A stretch of 64,000 bases of DNA from Pseudoalteromonas rubra (lineage in GTDB: Bacteria; Pseudomonadota; Gammaproteobacteria; Enterobacterales; Alteromonadaceae): contig NZ_CP013611.1 in NCBI RefSeq assembly GCF_001482385.1, positions 2,852,001-2,916,000 of the forward strand. The letters run 5' to 3'. The position numbers were made by a program, and so were the translations under genes. The notes below the pieces were generated by a model. The model was not told the DNA's origin and made no database searches. It worked only from the letters and a program-made list of their open reading frames with translations. Positions 44,253-53,567 of this stretch are shown here, one piece after another (within the stretch, counting starts at the first letter, position 1; each line of letters starts with the position of its first letter).

Positions 44253-45752
44253 CTAAGCGGCTTGTTGCTGAGTCTGACCTTCCCAGATTTTGGCTCGCAA
44301 GCCAAACAGGCCAACCAGGATCCCCACGCTAATACAGAACAGGCTGATCTGCAGGTACAGGTTAGGCATCTGTTCAACGTTGTTGGGGTCAAAGTTACCG
44401 GCCAGCAGGCCTGAGATGATGTTTCCAATTGAGTAAGTTAACACAAACACGCCCATCATCTGTCCGGCAAAGCGTTTTGGCGATAGTTTGCTGACGGCAC
44501 TCAGCGCCACCGGGCTCAGACACAATTCACCAACTGTATGCAGGAAGTAAGTGGTTACCAGCTACATAGGGGCCACTTTAAGTCCTTGAGCAGCATATTG
44601 CGCGGCAAAGAACATGACAATAAAGCCGCTGGCCATGATCACCAGGCCAATGGCGCATTTAACTGTGTATGACGGGGAAATCATGCGCTTTGCCAAGTTA
44701 ATCCACAGGGCTGCAAAGAAAGGGGACAAGATGATGATAAAGAAGGAGTTGGTAGACTGGAACCAGGCAGTAGGAATGCTAAAGTCGCCTATGAGTCGGT
44801 CAGTGTAATCGCGGGCAAACAGATTCAGTGAAGATCCGGCCTGCTCAAACCCGGACCAGAAGCAGGCTGAGGCCACACAGACTAAAAAGAGTGCCCACAT
44901 TTTGCGTTTCTCATCGTGCGCCAGGTCACCGGCAAAGTAGATGAACCCATAATAGGCGAAGAAGATGAGGGTAAACGCCACGGCCACATATTGGGCAACA
45001 ACAACCGGGTTAATGATGAGCACTCCTGTATAGGTCAGTGCGACGACGCCAGCGACGACGGCAACCACTGCGCCTATGACTGACCAGGCCTTGCGTGCTT
45101 TCTCTGCAGACAGCGGGTTGCTGGGTTGATCACCAACATGGGCAATATTACCTAGGGTTTTACGATACTGGATCAGGCCAACGCCCATGCCCACAGCGGC
45201 TGCACCGAATGCCCAGTGCCAGCCCAGATTTTCCATGAAATAGCCACAGATGGTATACCCCAGCACAGAGCCTAAATTGATACCCATGTAATAAAGCGCA
45301 TAGCCACCATCGCGCCGTTCGTCTTCATCACGATAAAGCTGACCAACCATCGCACTGATATTGGGTTTTAGCAGACCCGTACCGGCGGCGACCAGGATAA
45401 GCCCAATGAAAAAGGTCTCATGGGCGGGAATGGCCAGCACGATGTGGCCACACATAATGATGATCCCGCCATACCAGACGGTACGTTGTCCGCCCAGCAA
45501 ACGATCTGCAATCCAGCCACCCGGTAAACCCAGAAAGTACACGGCACCGGTGTATAAACCGTAGATGGCAGCCGCTGCGGCGACAGTAAACTCAAGGCCT
45601 TCCTCTTGTAAAGACGCCGTCATAAACAGTACCAATAAGGCGCGCATACCGTAATAGCTCATGCGCTCCCACATTTCGGTGAAAAAGAGAGTTGAGAGGC
45701 CCCGAGGGTGGCCAAAAAACCCGGTATCCTGATGGGTATCCAGTGATGACAT
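44253..45752 (-). pseudogene. POT family peptide transporter interrupted by an in-frame TAG
   Basis: The 500-codon frame encodes a 12-helix proton-dependent oligopeptide transporter (FGHPRGLSTLFFTEMWERMSYYG split as HPRGLSTLFFTEMWERMS and YYGMRALLV; later LHTVGELCLSPVALS) with an amber codon at 44564-44562, codon 397. The frame continues for 102 codons with full family character. In relatives the position before LVTTYFLHT carries Trp, and TAG is one base from TGG, so a single G-to-A change explains it. Truncation would remove the last helices and probably the function. Sequencing error or amber suppression are alternatives. The TERMINAL part has normal sequence, so the change is recent. Confidence 0.85.
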
Positions 45753-45871
45753 AATAGACTTCCGATTGTTGTTTTATTATACGAAAGTCTTATTAGTACG
45801 TGATTTGTTAAGATTTTGCAACTGATGCCGAAGTCGCCAGTCCGTTTGTTGAAATAAACGTGTTTGTGCGT

Positions 45872-46576
45872 TTAATCAGCCAACACAGACAGGGCATGAA
45901 TGTCTGAAATTTCGAGATCAGCAAGGCCCAGATAACGATAGGAAGTATCCTGGTTATTGAGCCATACGCTGCGACATCCTGCCAGGTTTGCACCCTGTAC
46001 GTCTGTATCCAGACTATCCCCAATGTGTAGCAACTGGTGCGGTGCCACTGCACACTGTTGGCATGCGGCATCAAACAGATCAGCATGGGGCTTGGCGCGG
46101 CCATCTCGGCCAGCCATGAGCACGTACTCGAACTGGCCAGCCAGGTTGAAGCGGTTAACTTCCACATTGCCATTGGTGATAGCGATGAGCCGAAAGCGCT
46201 TTCTCAGGCGTGCCAATAACGTCAGTATCGACGCGTCGACCACGATCTGACTCCGGGCCGTAGCAAAAGCCAGATAGGCTGCCTCGGCATGAAGATTTAT
46301 GTCTGAGGCGCTGAATCCAGCTTGTTGTAAACCATAGCGCAGTGCAATCTGACGCCAACGGGTGACATCATGGGTGAGTTCTGGTTGCTGCAAGGCAACC
46401 TGTTGGCGACAAGTGAGCCAAAACTGTGGGCCCTGAGCACGCCAGGGTGCCAGTGCATTGACATAATCGTTCATCGCTTGGACCGCAGCGGCGATCACGG
46501 GGTGGTTGTTATACAGCGTATCGTCGAGGTCAAAACTCAGCACCTGAATCTCATCAATGGCACGGTTAAATCGCAT
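45872..46576 (-). CDS. yigB: HAD-superfamily hydrolase YigB (FMN phosphatase-like)
   Basis: Protein of 234 residues with the HAD motif SFDLDDTLYNNHPVI, motif II IAITNGN, Lys in AGRDGRAKPHADLF and the acidic motif LLHIGDSLDTDVQGA. YigB dephosphorylates FMN and similar substrates in the cytosol. It follows xerC at the end of the lysA-dapF-DUF484-xerC-yigB order found across gammaproteobacteria. Confidence 0.92.
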   Translation of the reverse strand: MRFNRAIDEIQVLSFDLDDTLYNNHPVIAAAVQAMNDYVNALAPWRAQGPQFWLTCRQQVALQQPELTHDVTRWRQIALRYGLQQAGFSASDINLHAEAAYLAFATARSQIVVDASILTLLARLRKRFRLIAITNGNVEVNRFNLAGQFEYVLMAGRDGRAKPHADLFDAACQQCAVAPHQLLHIGDSLDTDVQGANLAGCRSVWLNNQDTSYRYLGLADLEISDIHALSVLAD

Positions 46577-46636
46577 AACATCTCTCTTGATTTTTTGGTC
46601 CGCTTGAGTGTACCTAAAGAATGCCTGAAAGCCTAT

Positions 46637-47581
46637 TCAGTCTTTGCGTTGTTTGCGGGCTCTGGGGTGCGCGTTGTCGTACACTTTTGCCAGGTGGCCG
46701 AAATCAACATGGGTGTAGACCTGGGTGGCGGATAAACTGGTGTGGCCTAACATTTCCTGTATGGCCCGCAGATCACCACTGGATTCAAGTAAGTGCGTGG
46801 CAAAGGAGTGGCGTAGTTTATGTGGGTGAATGGTGCCCGTTATCCCCTGGCGGATCCCCCACTCCTGCATTCTGGCGCGCACATGGCGCACCGAAATCCG
46901 GGTTTTTCGCTTACTGACAAACAGCGCAGGCTCATCGGCATGGGCAAATTGCGGACGATGTTTTAACCACTGTGCTATGGCGTCCAGGGCTTTGGAGCCA
47001 ACCGGTACAACCCGCTCTTTGTTGCCCTTGCCCAGTACCCGGATCTCGCCATCACGGATATCATGCAGGTTGGCGTTGACTAGTTCACTGATCCGCAGCC
47101 CACTGGAATACATCAGTTCCATCATGGCCTTGTCGCGTACGGCAAGCACATCGTCATCCTCTATATCCAGTAGTTGTGCCATCTGATCCACATCCAGACT
47201 TTTGGGGAGCGGCTTTTGAAACTTTGGTCCTCGTAGCCCTTGTGCCGGGTTATGGGTGTCATGGTTGACGGACTGCTTATGCTGCAGAAACTTGTACAAG
47301 CTGCGTACACAGCTGAGCTTTAGATTGATACTACGTGGATTATATTGTCGGCTGCGCAGTTGCACTGAGTAGCGCCTGACCAGCTCGCTGCTGACGGCCA
47401 GCCAGTGATCACAGTGTGGGGCAAAAAATGTGGCGGCTTGCAATAACTGGCGCTGATATTGCCCGAGTGTGTGTGCCGAGTACTGGCGCTCAAACTTTAA
47501 ATAGGCAGCAAAGTCAGCAATTGGCTCCAGCCAGCCCGGACCGAGCGCGTTGGGGTTCGCATCAAGGTGCGGCTTGCTCAT
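46637..47581 (-). CDS. xerC: Tyrosine recombinase XerC
   Basis: Protein of 314 residues with a core-binding domain (FAAYLKFERQYSAHTLGQYQ) and a catalytic domain carrying Arg in SSGLRISEL, Lys in GKGNKERVVPV, His and Arg in HPHKLRHSFATHL, His in MLGHTSLSATQ and Tyr in VYTHV. With XerD it resolves chromosome dimers at dif. It overlaps the DUF484 stop by 4 bases (ATGA). Context makes this the chromosomal XerC, not a phage integrase. Confidence 0.95.
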   Translation of the reverse strand: MSKPHLDANPNALGPGWLEPIADFAAYLKFERQYSAHTLGQYQRQLLQAATFFAPHCDHWLAVSSELVRRYSVQLRSRQYNPRSINLKLSCVRSLYKFLQHKQSVNHDTHNPAQGLRGPKFQKPLPKSLDVDQMAQLLDIEDDDVLAVRDKAMMELMYSSGLRISELVNANLHDIRDGEIRVLGKGNKERVVPVGSKALDAIAQWLKHRPQFAHADEPALFVSKRKTRISVRHVRARMQEWGIRQGITGTIHPHKLRHSFATHLLESSGDLRAIQEMLGHTSLSATQVYTHVDFGHLAKVYDNAHPRARKQRKD

Positions 47582-48222
47582 GCCAGATGCTGCAATCTGA
47601 GCTGCAAAGAAGACACCAGCTCACTGACGAACAGGTCCCCATTGTCGGGGGCGAAATGATCGGCGCAATGACTCGCAAAGAGTAATACCGCATGTGGGTT
47701 ATCGCTCTCTCCGAGTGGATAGAGGGCAAAGGACTGACAGCGGGTGTCTGAGATCAGGCTGCTACGTTCCGAGGCGCTCAGGCGACCCAGATAACGGTTA
47801 CACGCTTTCAGACGACTGTGCCTGAGCGCGTTGAGCGCACGGGCCTGTTCACTGTCGTCATTGAGGTTGACCAGTTGGCAGTGACTGACGTTAGGCAACT
47901 GTGTTAGTTCATCACTCAATAATACACTCAGTGCACCGACATCCTGACATTGCCATAGGCGTCGCTGACACTCGCTGAACAACCGATAAATCTGTTCATT
48001 CTCTTGTGCATGTACGACCATCTGCGCAATTTGTTTTTGTTGTTGCTGGTTTTGCTCACGCAATGTGCGTTGTTGCAACAATGCCAGGTTAGGTGCACTC
48101 TGTGTGTCGTTATACAGATTCAGCTCCAGCAACAGGTAAGGATGCGCCAGCAAAAAATCAGGATGCTGGTGGAGAAATGCCTGTACCTGCTCGGGTGTCA
48201 GAGGCTCTGAGGAGTGGCTCAT
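47578..48222 (-). CDS. DUF484 family protein
   Basis: Protein of 214 residues with a coiled N-terminal half and a GAF-like C-terminal half ([21 protein letters not shown]). DUF484 (YigA) proteins lie between dapF and xerC in many gammaproteobacteria; the function is unknown. It overlaps both neighbours by 4 bases, so the three genes are co-translated. Confidence 0.9.
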   Translation of the reverse strand: MSHSSEPLTPEQVQAFLHQHPDFLLAHPYLLLELNLYNDTQSAPNLALLQQRTLREQNQQQQKQIAQMVVHAQENEQIYRLFSECQRRLWQCQDVGALSVLLSDELTQLPNVSHCQLVNLNDDSEQARALNALRHSRLKACNRYLGRLSASERSSLISDTRCQSFALYPLGESDNPHAVLLFASHCADHFAPDNGDLFVSELVSSLQLRLQHLA

Positions 48223-49049
48223 AATGCAATTTGTCCGTCGAAGACGTGTTCTGCAGGACCGGTCATTTTGACACTTTGCCCTGGCCCATTCCAGCGGATC
48301 TGAATACTACCACCGGGTAAGTCGACTCGCACTGTACTGGCCAGTTTATCCTGAGCAATGCCGGTCACCACAGCGGCGCAAGCCCCACTGCCGCATGCCA
48401 GCGTTTCCGCAGCTCCCCGCTCCCAGACACGTAGCTTGATGTGTTCACGATTAATGATTTGCATAAAGCCAATATTAGCACGTTTTGGAAAACGTTCGTG
48501 TTGTTCCAGTAGGGGCCCTAACGTGTCGACGTCTGCCTGCTCAATGTCCTCGACTTCAATCACACAATGAGGGTTACCCATGGAAACCACGCCACAAAAG
48601 ACGGTATGTTCCTCGGCACGCAAAATATAGGTTTGCTCTTGCTGCTTTGCTTTGAACGGAACCTGCGCTGGCGCAAACTCTGGTTTGCCCATGTTGACAG
48701 TGACCTGACCATCTTTTTCAGTGAACAGGGTAATGTTGCCACCTTTGGTGGAGACACTCACTTTATGCTTATTGGTCAGGCCTTTCATGCGCACAAAGCG
48801 GGCAAAGCAGCGCGCGCCATTACCGCATTGTTCTACTTCGGTGCCGTCGGCATTGAATATGCGGTAGTGAAAGTCCAGATCCGGGGAATAGGGTGGCTCA
48901 ACCAAAAGCAGCTGATCGAAACCGATGCCAAAATTACGGTGTGCCAGTTTACGGATCTGGTCCCGTGACAAAAAGACATTCTGGGTCACGTTATCCACGA
49001 CCACGAAGTCATTACCCAGACCATGCATCTTAGAAAAATTTACAAACAT
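48219..49049 (-). CDS. dapF: Diaminopimelate epimerase
   Basis: Protein of 276 residues with the catalytic cysteines Cys75 ([11 protein letters not shown]) and Cys219 ([11 protein letters not shown]), and [13 protein letters not shown] at the start. It converts LL- to meso-diaminopimelate for peptidoglycan and lysine. It lies 89 bases after lysA, the next enzyme of lysine synthesis. Confidence 0.97.
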   Translation of the reverse strand: MFVNFSKMHGLGNDFVVVDNVTQNVFLSRDQIRKLAHRNFGIGFDQLLLVEPPYSPDLDFHYRIFNADGTEVEQCGNGARCFARFVRMKGLTNKHKVSVSTKGGNITLFTEKDGQVTVNMGKPEFAPAQVPFKAKQQEQTYILRAEEHTVFCGVVSMGNPHCVIEVEDIEQADVDTLGPLLEQHERFPKRANIGFMQIINREHIKLRVWERGAAETLACGSGACAAVVTGIAQDKLASTVRVDLPGGSIQIRWNGPGQSVKMTGPAEHVFDGQIAL

Positions 49050-49138
49050 AAAGCCTTATCTATTTTGGTGTCGGCCGCCAGTATGCGCCGCACCTATTTT
49101 ATGATTGTGATAACCCTACTTTGCCATGCTGTGCGCCA

Positions 49139-50392
49139 TTACGGAAGCACTTGCTCACCCTGCCACAGTGATTCCAAAGTCTCTCTTTTGCGGATCAAGT
49201 GACAAGTATCGCCGTCGACCATGATTTCTGCAATCCGAGGGCGTGAATTGTAATTCGAGCTCATCGTAAAGCCATAGGCGCCCGCACCGCGTTGTGCCAG
49301 CAGATCGCCGGGTTGAATAGCCAGCGGCCTGTCTTTGCCGATAAAGTCACCTGTTTCACACACCGGACCCACAACATCATAAGTGTACAATGGGGTATCG
49401 TCCTGCCTGGGGGCAACGGCAATGATTTGCTGCCAGGCCTGATATAGTGAGGGCCGCAACATATCATTCATGCCCGCATCAACAATGGCAAAATGCTTAT
49501 CTTTGGTTGGCTTGAGGTACTCCACCTTGGTGACTAACAGCCCGGCGTTGGCGGCAATGGCACGCCCTGGTTCAAAAATCAGTTCCAGATGTTGATAGTT
49601 TGCCAGTCGCGCTTTGACCTCAGCCGCATAGGCACTGGGATGAGGTGGCTTTTCGCTGTTGTATGGCACGCCCAGGCCACCCCCAATATCCAAATGCTTT
49701 AGTGTGATACCAGCTGATTCCAGCGTCTGAACCAGGGCCAGTACTTTATCCAGTGCGGCAATAAAGGGGGTAACTTCAGTAAGCTGTGAGCCGATGTGGA
49801 AGTCTATGCCCACCACTTCAAGACCCGGCAAAGCGCAAGCCAGCTGATAGACATCAAAGGCTTCTTTGATATCGATACCAAACTTGTTTTCTTTTAGTCC
49901 GGTGGAAATATAGGGGTGTGTTTTGGCATCGATATCCGGGTTCACACGAATTGAAATAGGCGCGAGCAGATTGAGCTCACTGGCGACTTCGCTGATGCGA
50001 TGCAGTTCAGCAGCGGACTCGACGTTAAAGCATTTGATGCCTGTTTTGAGTGCAAAAGCGATTTCCTGTGCGGTTTTTGCGACACCAGAAAACACAATTT
50101 TGGCCGGATCGCCGCCAGCTTTGAGCACCCGTGCTAATTCCCCCTGGGACACGATATCAAAGCCTGCACCGAGTCTGGCGAGGACATTGAGTACCGCAAG
50201 GTTACTGTTGGCTTTGACGGCATAACAAACCAGATGCGGATGCCCCTGTGCGGCATCGGTGAATGCATGATAATGACGCTCCAGCGTCTTGCGTGAATAC
50301 ACATAACAGGGCGTACCATACTGTGCAGCGATGTCGCTTATGGGCACCTGCTCGGCATGCAATTGGTTATCCTGGTAGTGAAAGAAATCCAT
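49139..50392 (-). CDS. lysA: Diaminopimelate decarboxylase
   Basis: Protein of 417 residues with the alanine-racemase-like barrel: PLP lysine Lys60 (YAVKANSNLAVL), the glycine-rich HLDIGGGLGVPY, FEPGRAIAANAG and the partner-subunit site GPVCETGDF. It decarboxylates meso-diaminopimelate to lysine. The start codon follows the lptM stop directly, with AGGAG inside the end of lptM, so the two are coupled. Confidence 0.96.
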   Translation of the reverse strand: MDFFHYQDNQLHAEQVPISDIAAQYGTPCYVYSRKTLERHYHAFTDAAQGHPHLVCYAVKANSNLAVLNVLARLGAGFDIVSQGELARVLKAGGDPAKIVFSGVAKTAQEIAFALKTGIKCFNVESAAELHRISEVASELNLLAPISIRVNPDIDAKTHPYISTGLKENKFGIDIKEAFDVYQLACALPGLEVVGIDFHIGSQLTEVTPFIAALDKVLALVQTLESAGITLKHLDIGGGLGVPYNSEKPPHPSAYAAEVKARLANYQHLELIFEPGRAIAANAGLLVTKVEYLKPTKDKHFAIVDAGMNDMLRPSLYQAWQQIIAVAPRQDDTPLYTYDVVGPVCETGDFIGKDRPLAIQPGDLLAQRGAGAYGFTMSSNYNSRPRIAEIMVDGDTCHLIRKRETLESLWQGEQVLP

Positions 50393-50590
50393 TTACGACT
50401 CCTGTTTCGTATCATCGTCTTCAGACGGTGTAGTATCCTGGGCAGGCTGAGGTGCTTGCTCGGGCGCATTGGTCGGTTGGGAACGTTGCTCGGGTAAATA
50501 CAGAGGCCCACTCTGACCGCATGCACTTAATAGCAAGAGGCTGGTCAAGATCAGGGTAAATAGGCTAAATTGAGTGTATGTCGCTTTCAT
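50393..50590 (-). CDS. lptM: LPS translocon maturation chaperone LptM (YifL-type lipoprotein)
   Basis: Protein of 65 residues: a lipoprotein signal with lipobox LLLSACGQSGPLYLPE, the family hallmark, and a disordered Pro/Gln/Asp-rich tail. LptM helps mature LptD at the outer membrane. Its position between cyaY and lysA is conserved. It is the first gene of this operon and divergent from cyaY. Confidence 0.9.
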   Translation of the reverse strand: MKATYTQFSLFTLILTSLLLLSACGQSGPLYLPEQRSQPTNAPEQAPQPAQDTTPSEDDDTKQES

Positions 50591-50717
50591 TAGATTAATG
50601 ATGTCAGTGCCTTTATAATCGCAGAGTAACAGAATTGGTAAAAAAAGCAGCTTAGAAAGTAAATTTAATTCCGTCCGAGCGGCGGACTTTCGGGGTTTGC
50701 ACAGTAAGGATCAAGCT

Positions 50718-51038
50718 ATGACAGATCATGAATATCATGAGTTAGCCGATGCGTTAATGTTGACCATTGAGGAACAAATTGACGACTGCGAGGTCGACCT
50801 GGATTATGAATCGGCATCCGGGATCCTGGAAATTATTTTTCCGGACCGTAGTAAAATTGTGATTAACAAGCAAGCCCCGTTGCATCAGGTGTGGGTCGCC
50901 ACTAAGTTTAATGGGCATCATTTTGAGTTGCGCGATACGCAGTGGATAGACAACCGTAGCGGCGCTGAGTTCTGGCAGTTTATGAGTGATGCAGCAACGC
51001 GTCAGGCCGGTCAGACCATTGAATGGCAGCACGACTGA
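50718..51038 (+). CDS. cyaY: Iron donor protein CyaY (frataxin homologue)
   Basis: Protein of 106 residues with the acidic helix [17 protein letters not shown] and the frataxin sheet ([44 protein letters not shown]). It binds iron and tunes Fe-S cluster assembly. The ATG at 50718 has AAGGAT 6 bases upstream. The stop overlaps the start of the esterase gene (ATGTT after TG). Confidence 0.95.
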   Translation: MTDHEYHELADALMLTIEEQIDDCEVDLDYESASGILEIIFPDRSKIVINKQAPLHQVWVATKFNGHHFELRDTQWIDNRSGAEFWQFMSDAATRQAGQTIEWQHD

Positions 51039-51691
51039 TGTTGCCGTTTGTAGAATACCCAGCCCAGGGAACTCACAGGGCAAGCGTAATTTGGTTACAT
51101 GGCCTTGGTGATTCAGGAGAGGGCTTCTTGCCGATTGCTCCTGAGTTACGATTACCTGCCGACCTAGGCGTACGGTTTGTTTTCCCGCATGCGCCTGAGC
51201 AGCCGGTCACCGTGAACAATGGCATGGTGATGCGTTCCTGGTACGACATCAAATCCTTTGATCTGGATAAAAGAGCCGACGAAGCGGGTGTGAGAGACTC
51301 TGCGAAGTTGGTCGAGGCGCTTATTGAGGCTGAACTGGCGGCTGGTATCCCAGCAGAGCGCATCATTTTAGCCGGTTTTTCGCAAGGCGGGGTGATGGCC
51401 CTGCATGTGGCGCCGCGTTTCAAGGCGCGCCTGGGTGGCGTGATGGCGTTATCTTGCTATATGTGTGCCCCTGAAAAACTTGCGCAACAAGCAGTGCAAA
51501 CCGACCTGAACGTGTTTATGGCCCACGGCAGCCTGGATCCCGTGGTTCCTATGGTTGCAGGGCGACAAGCATTTGAGACCTTACAAGCACAAGGCTATGA
51601 AGTAAGCTGGCAGGATTACCCGATGCAGCATCAGGTTTGTCAGGAAGAGCTGGAGGCAATTCGCACCTGGTTACTGGCTAGGTTAACGTGA
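51038..51691 (+). CDS. Carboxylesterase/phospholipase (alpha/beta hydrolase)
   Basis: Protein of 217 residues of the small acyl-thioesterase-like family: oxyanion motif IWLHGLGDSGEGF, nucleophile in GFSQGGVMAL, Asp in HGSLDPVVP and His in YPMQHQVCQEE. All catalytic residues are present. It acts on short or medium acyl esters in the cytosol. The chosen ATG (51038) overlaps the cyaY stop by one base (TGATG); an ATG 15 bases upstream is in frame. Confidence 0.88.
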   Translation: MLPFVEYPAQGTHRASVIWLHGLGDSGEGFLPIAPELRLPADLGVRFVFPHAPEQPVTVNNGMVMRSWYDIKSFDLDKRADEAGVRDSAKLVEALIEAELAAGIPAERIILAGFSQGGVMALHVAPRFKARLGGVMALSCYMCAPEKLAQQAVQTDLNVFMAHGSLDPVVPMVAGRQAFETLQAQGYEVSWQDYPMQHQVCQEELEAIRTWLLARLT

Positions 51692-51708
51692 TAATAGAGT
51701 GATCCCCC

Positions 51709-52608
51709 ATGACACAACGCATTGTGATTAAAACAGCGGTAACGAAAGCAAATGAGGCCCCGGCTAAGTCCATCACATACCAGTACCACTGGCGCCGCAT
51801 TGGTGTGGTCGGCAGCGCGGCAGCTTGTGGCCTGGCTGCTTTGTTTTATGGGATCGTGAATTCGGTCAGTGCCGATGAGCAGCCTGTAACGGCGATGAAT
51901 ACCTATCAGCAAACGGCTCAGGTCGACAGTGTTATTGACACTGCTGATATGGACACATCTGAGTCTGTCAGTGAGCCCGATGGGCAGCTGGCCTTTGAGT
52001 CTGTCTCTGCACCATTAATATCTGAACCTGTAGTGGCTGCATTGCCGCAAGCCACAGCGAATTTAGTGGTGTCGGCAGCAGCGGAAAACAGTCAGGTTGA
52101 ACCCGAGCTGACCGATGAGCAAGAGGTGGTCGCTGATGAGCAAGAGGTGGTCGCTGATGAGCAGGAAACTACTGAGCTGACCGTTGATGAAGACACCAAC
52201 AACGCGCCGACTAAGCGTTTTGCTGAGGACGCACAGGTTGCCAGTGTGGCCATGGCTGCTCAGGTTGATACCAAGCACATTAGCCGTGCCGTGTTGACCA
52301 CTGAAGTGATGAACCGGGAACCGGTGAATGTGCTTAAAGACAGTGTTGAGCAATCGGCCTTTTCGGATAAGCTGTATTTCTTTACTGAAGTACGTGGTTT
52401 GCAGGGACAAACCATTCGCCATTTATGGTTTCATCAGGATCAGTTAATGGCAGAGATTGATCTGGCCATCAGTGCGAACCGGCATCGTACCTACTCCAGC
52501 AAAAACATAATGCCCAGCCAAAGTGGTCAGTGGCGTATTGAAGTGATCACCGCAGATGATCGGCTACTGGCACAAAAAACCTTTAGAATTATCGCAACCG
52601 CTCAATAG
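51709..52608 (+). CDS. DUF2914 membrane-anchored protein
   Basis: Protein of 299 residues: a short cytosolic N-terminus, one helix (RIGVVGSAAACGLAALFYGI), a long acidic periplasmic linker containing two perfect 7-residue repeats (DEQEVVA), and a C-terminal DUF2914 domain (RGLQGQTIRHLWFHQDQLM; SGQWRIEVITADDRLLA). The function is unknown; the domain is usually periplasmic or extracellular. It sits between the esterase and hemC genes on the same strand. Confidence 0.85.
   Translation: MTQRIVIKTAVTKANEAPAKSITYQYHWRRIGVVGSAAACGLAALFYGIVNSVSADEQPVTAMNTYQQTAQVDSVIDTADMDTSESVSEPDGQLAFESVSAPLISEPVVAALPQATANLVVSAAAENSQVEPELTDEQEVVADEQEVVADEQETTELTVDEDTNNAPTKRFAEDAQVASVAMAAQVDTKHISRAVLTTEVMNREPVNVLKDSVEQSAFSDKLYFFTEVRGLQGQTIRHLWFHQDQLMAEIDLAISANRHRTYSSKNIMPSQSGQWRIEVITADDRLLAQKTFRIIATAQ
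52114..52155 (+). repeat. Two perfect 21-bp in-frame repeats
   Basis: Two identical consecutive 21-base units encode DEQEVVA twice in the acidic linker of the DUF2914 protein, followed by a partial third unit. Such repeats readily change in number by slippage. Confidence 0.9.
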
Positions 52609-52627
52609 TGAGCAGACTGAGTAAAGC

Positions 52628-53566
52628 ATGACGACGAAAAAAAATGTGTTGCGCATCGCAACAAGAAAAAGTGCGCTGGCCTTATGGCAGGCCGAGTATG
52701 TGAAAGCTGAACTGGAAAAGTTCCACACTGACCTGACGGTTGAACTAGTACCCATGTCGACCAAAGGCGACAAAATCTTGGATACCCCCCTGGCAAAAAT
52801 CGGTGGTAAAGGATTGTTCGTGAAGGAGCTGGAGCAGGCCATGCTGGAAGGCCGTGCGGATATTGCCGTACATTCGATGAAAGATGTCCCGGTTGACTTT
52901 CCTGAGGGTTTGGAATTGCACACCATTTGTGAGCGTGAAGATCCCCGTGATGCATTTGTTTCGAACCGCTACAAGGCGTTGTCTGAGCTTCCGGCAGGTG
53001 CTGTTGTCGGCACTTCAAGCCTGCGTCGCCAATGTCAGATCCGGGCCCAGCGTCCTGATTTGGTGATCAAAGATTTACGCGGCAATGTGAATACCCGCCT
53101 GGCTAAGCTGGATGCCGGTGAGTTCGATGCCATTATTCTTGCCGCTGCAGGCTTGATCCGACTGGAGATGGCTGAGCGGATCGCCAGTTTTGTGAGTGTT
53201 GAAGACTCACTGCCTGCCAATGGTCAGGGGGCCGTCGGTATTGAATGTCGTAGCGACGATGCGCAGGTTCAGGCCTGGCTTGCCCCGCTTGAACACAGCG
53301 AAACACGCATGCGTGTGCTGGCTGAGCGCGCAATGAACCGTCGTCTGGAAGGTGGCTGCCAGGTGCCGATTGGCGCTTATGCAGAAATCGACGGTGAGCA
53401 ACTTACCTTGCGTGGGCTGGTTGGTGCGATAGACGGCAGCCAGATTTTACGCGGCGAGCAAAGCGGATCGGTTGCTGATGCTGAGCAATTGGGAGTCCGT
53501 CTGGCGGAATCTTTGCTGGCACAAGGTGCGGATCAAATTTTGGCTGAGGTTTACCGGGACAACTAA
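52628..53566 (+). CDS. hemC: Hydroxymethylbilane synthase (porphobilinogen deaminase)
   Basis: Protein of 312 residues with the N-terminal [17 protein letters not shown], the active-site segments [13 protein letters not shown] and [13 protein letters not shown], and the dipyrromethane-cofactor cysteine Cys244 ([13 protein letters not shown]). It joins four porphobilinogens into hydroxymethylbilane. First of the hemC-hemD/X-hemY set; hemD starts one base after its stop. Confidence 0.97.
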   Translation: MTTKKNVLRIATRKSALALWQAEYVKAELEKFHTDLTVELVPMSTKGDKILDTPLAKIGGKGLFVKELEQAMLEGRADIAVHSMKDVPVDFPEGLELHTICEREDPRDAFVSNRYKALSELPAGAVVGTSSLRRQCQIRAQRPDLVIKDLRGNVNTRLAKLDAGEFDAIILAAAGLIRLEMAERIASFVSVEDSLPANGQGAVGIECRSDDAQVQAWLAPLEHSETRMRVLAERAMNRRLEGGCQVPIGAYAEIDGEQLTLRGLVGAIDGSQILRGEQSGSVADAEQLGVRLAESLLAQGADQILAEVYRDN

Positions 53567-53567
53567 T

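Noticed and set aside
46637..47581. Phage or integron integrase
   Set aside because: Neighbouring genes, length and motifs identify the chromosomal XerC.
53472..53567. Upstream start for hemD inside hemC
   Set aside because: The extra 32 residues are a shadow of hemC; HemD begins with KLAITRPAG at 53568.
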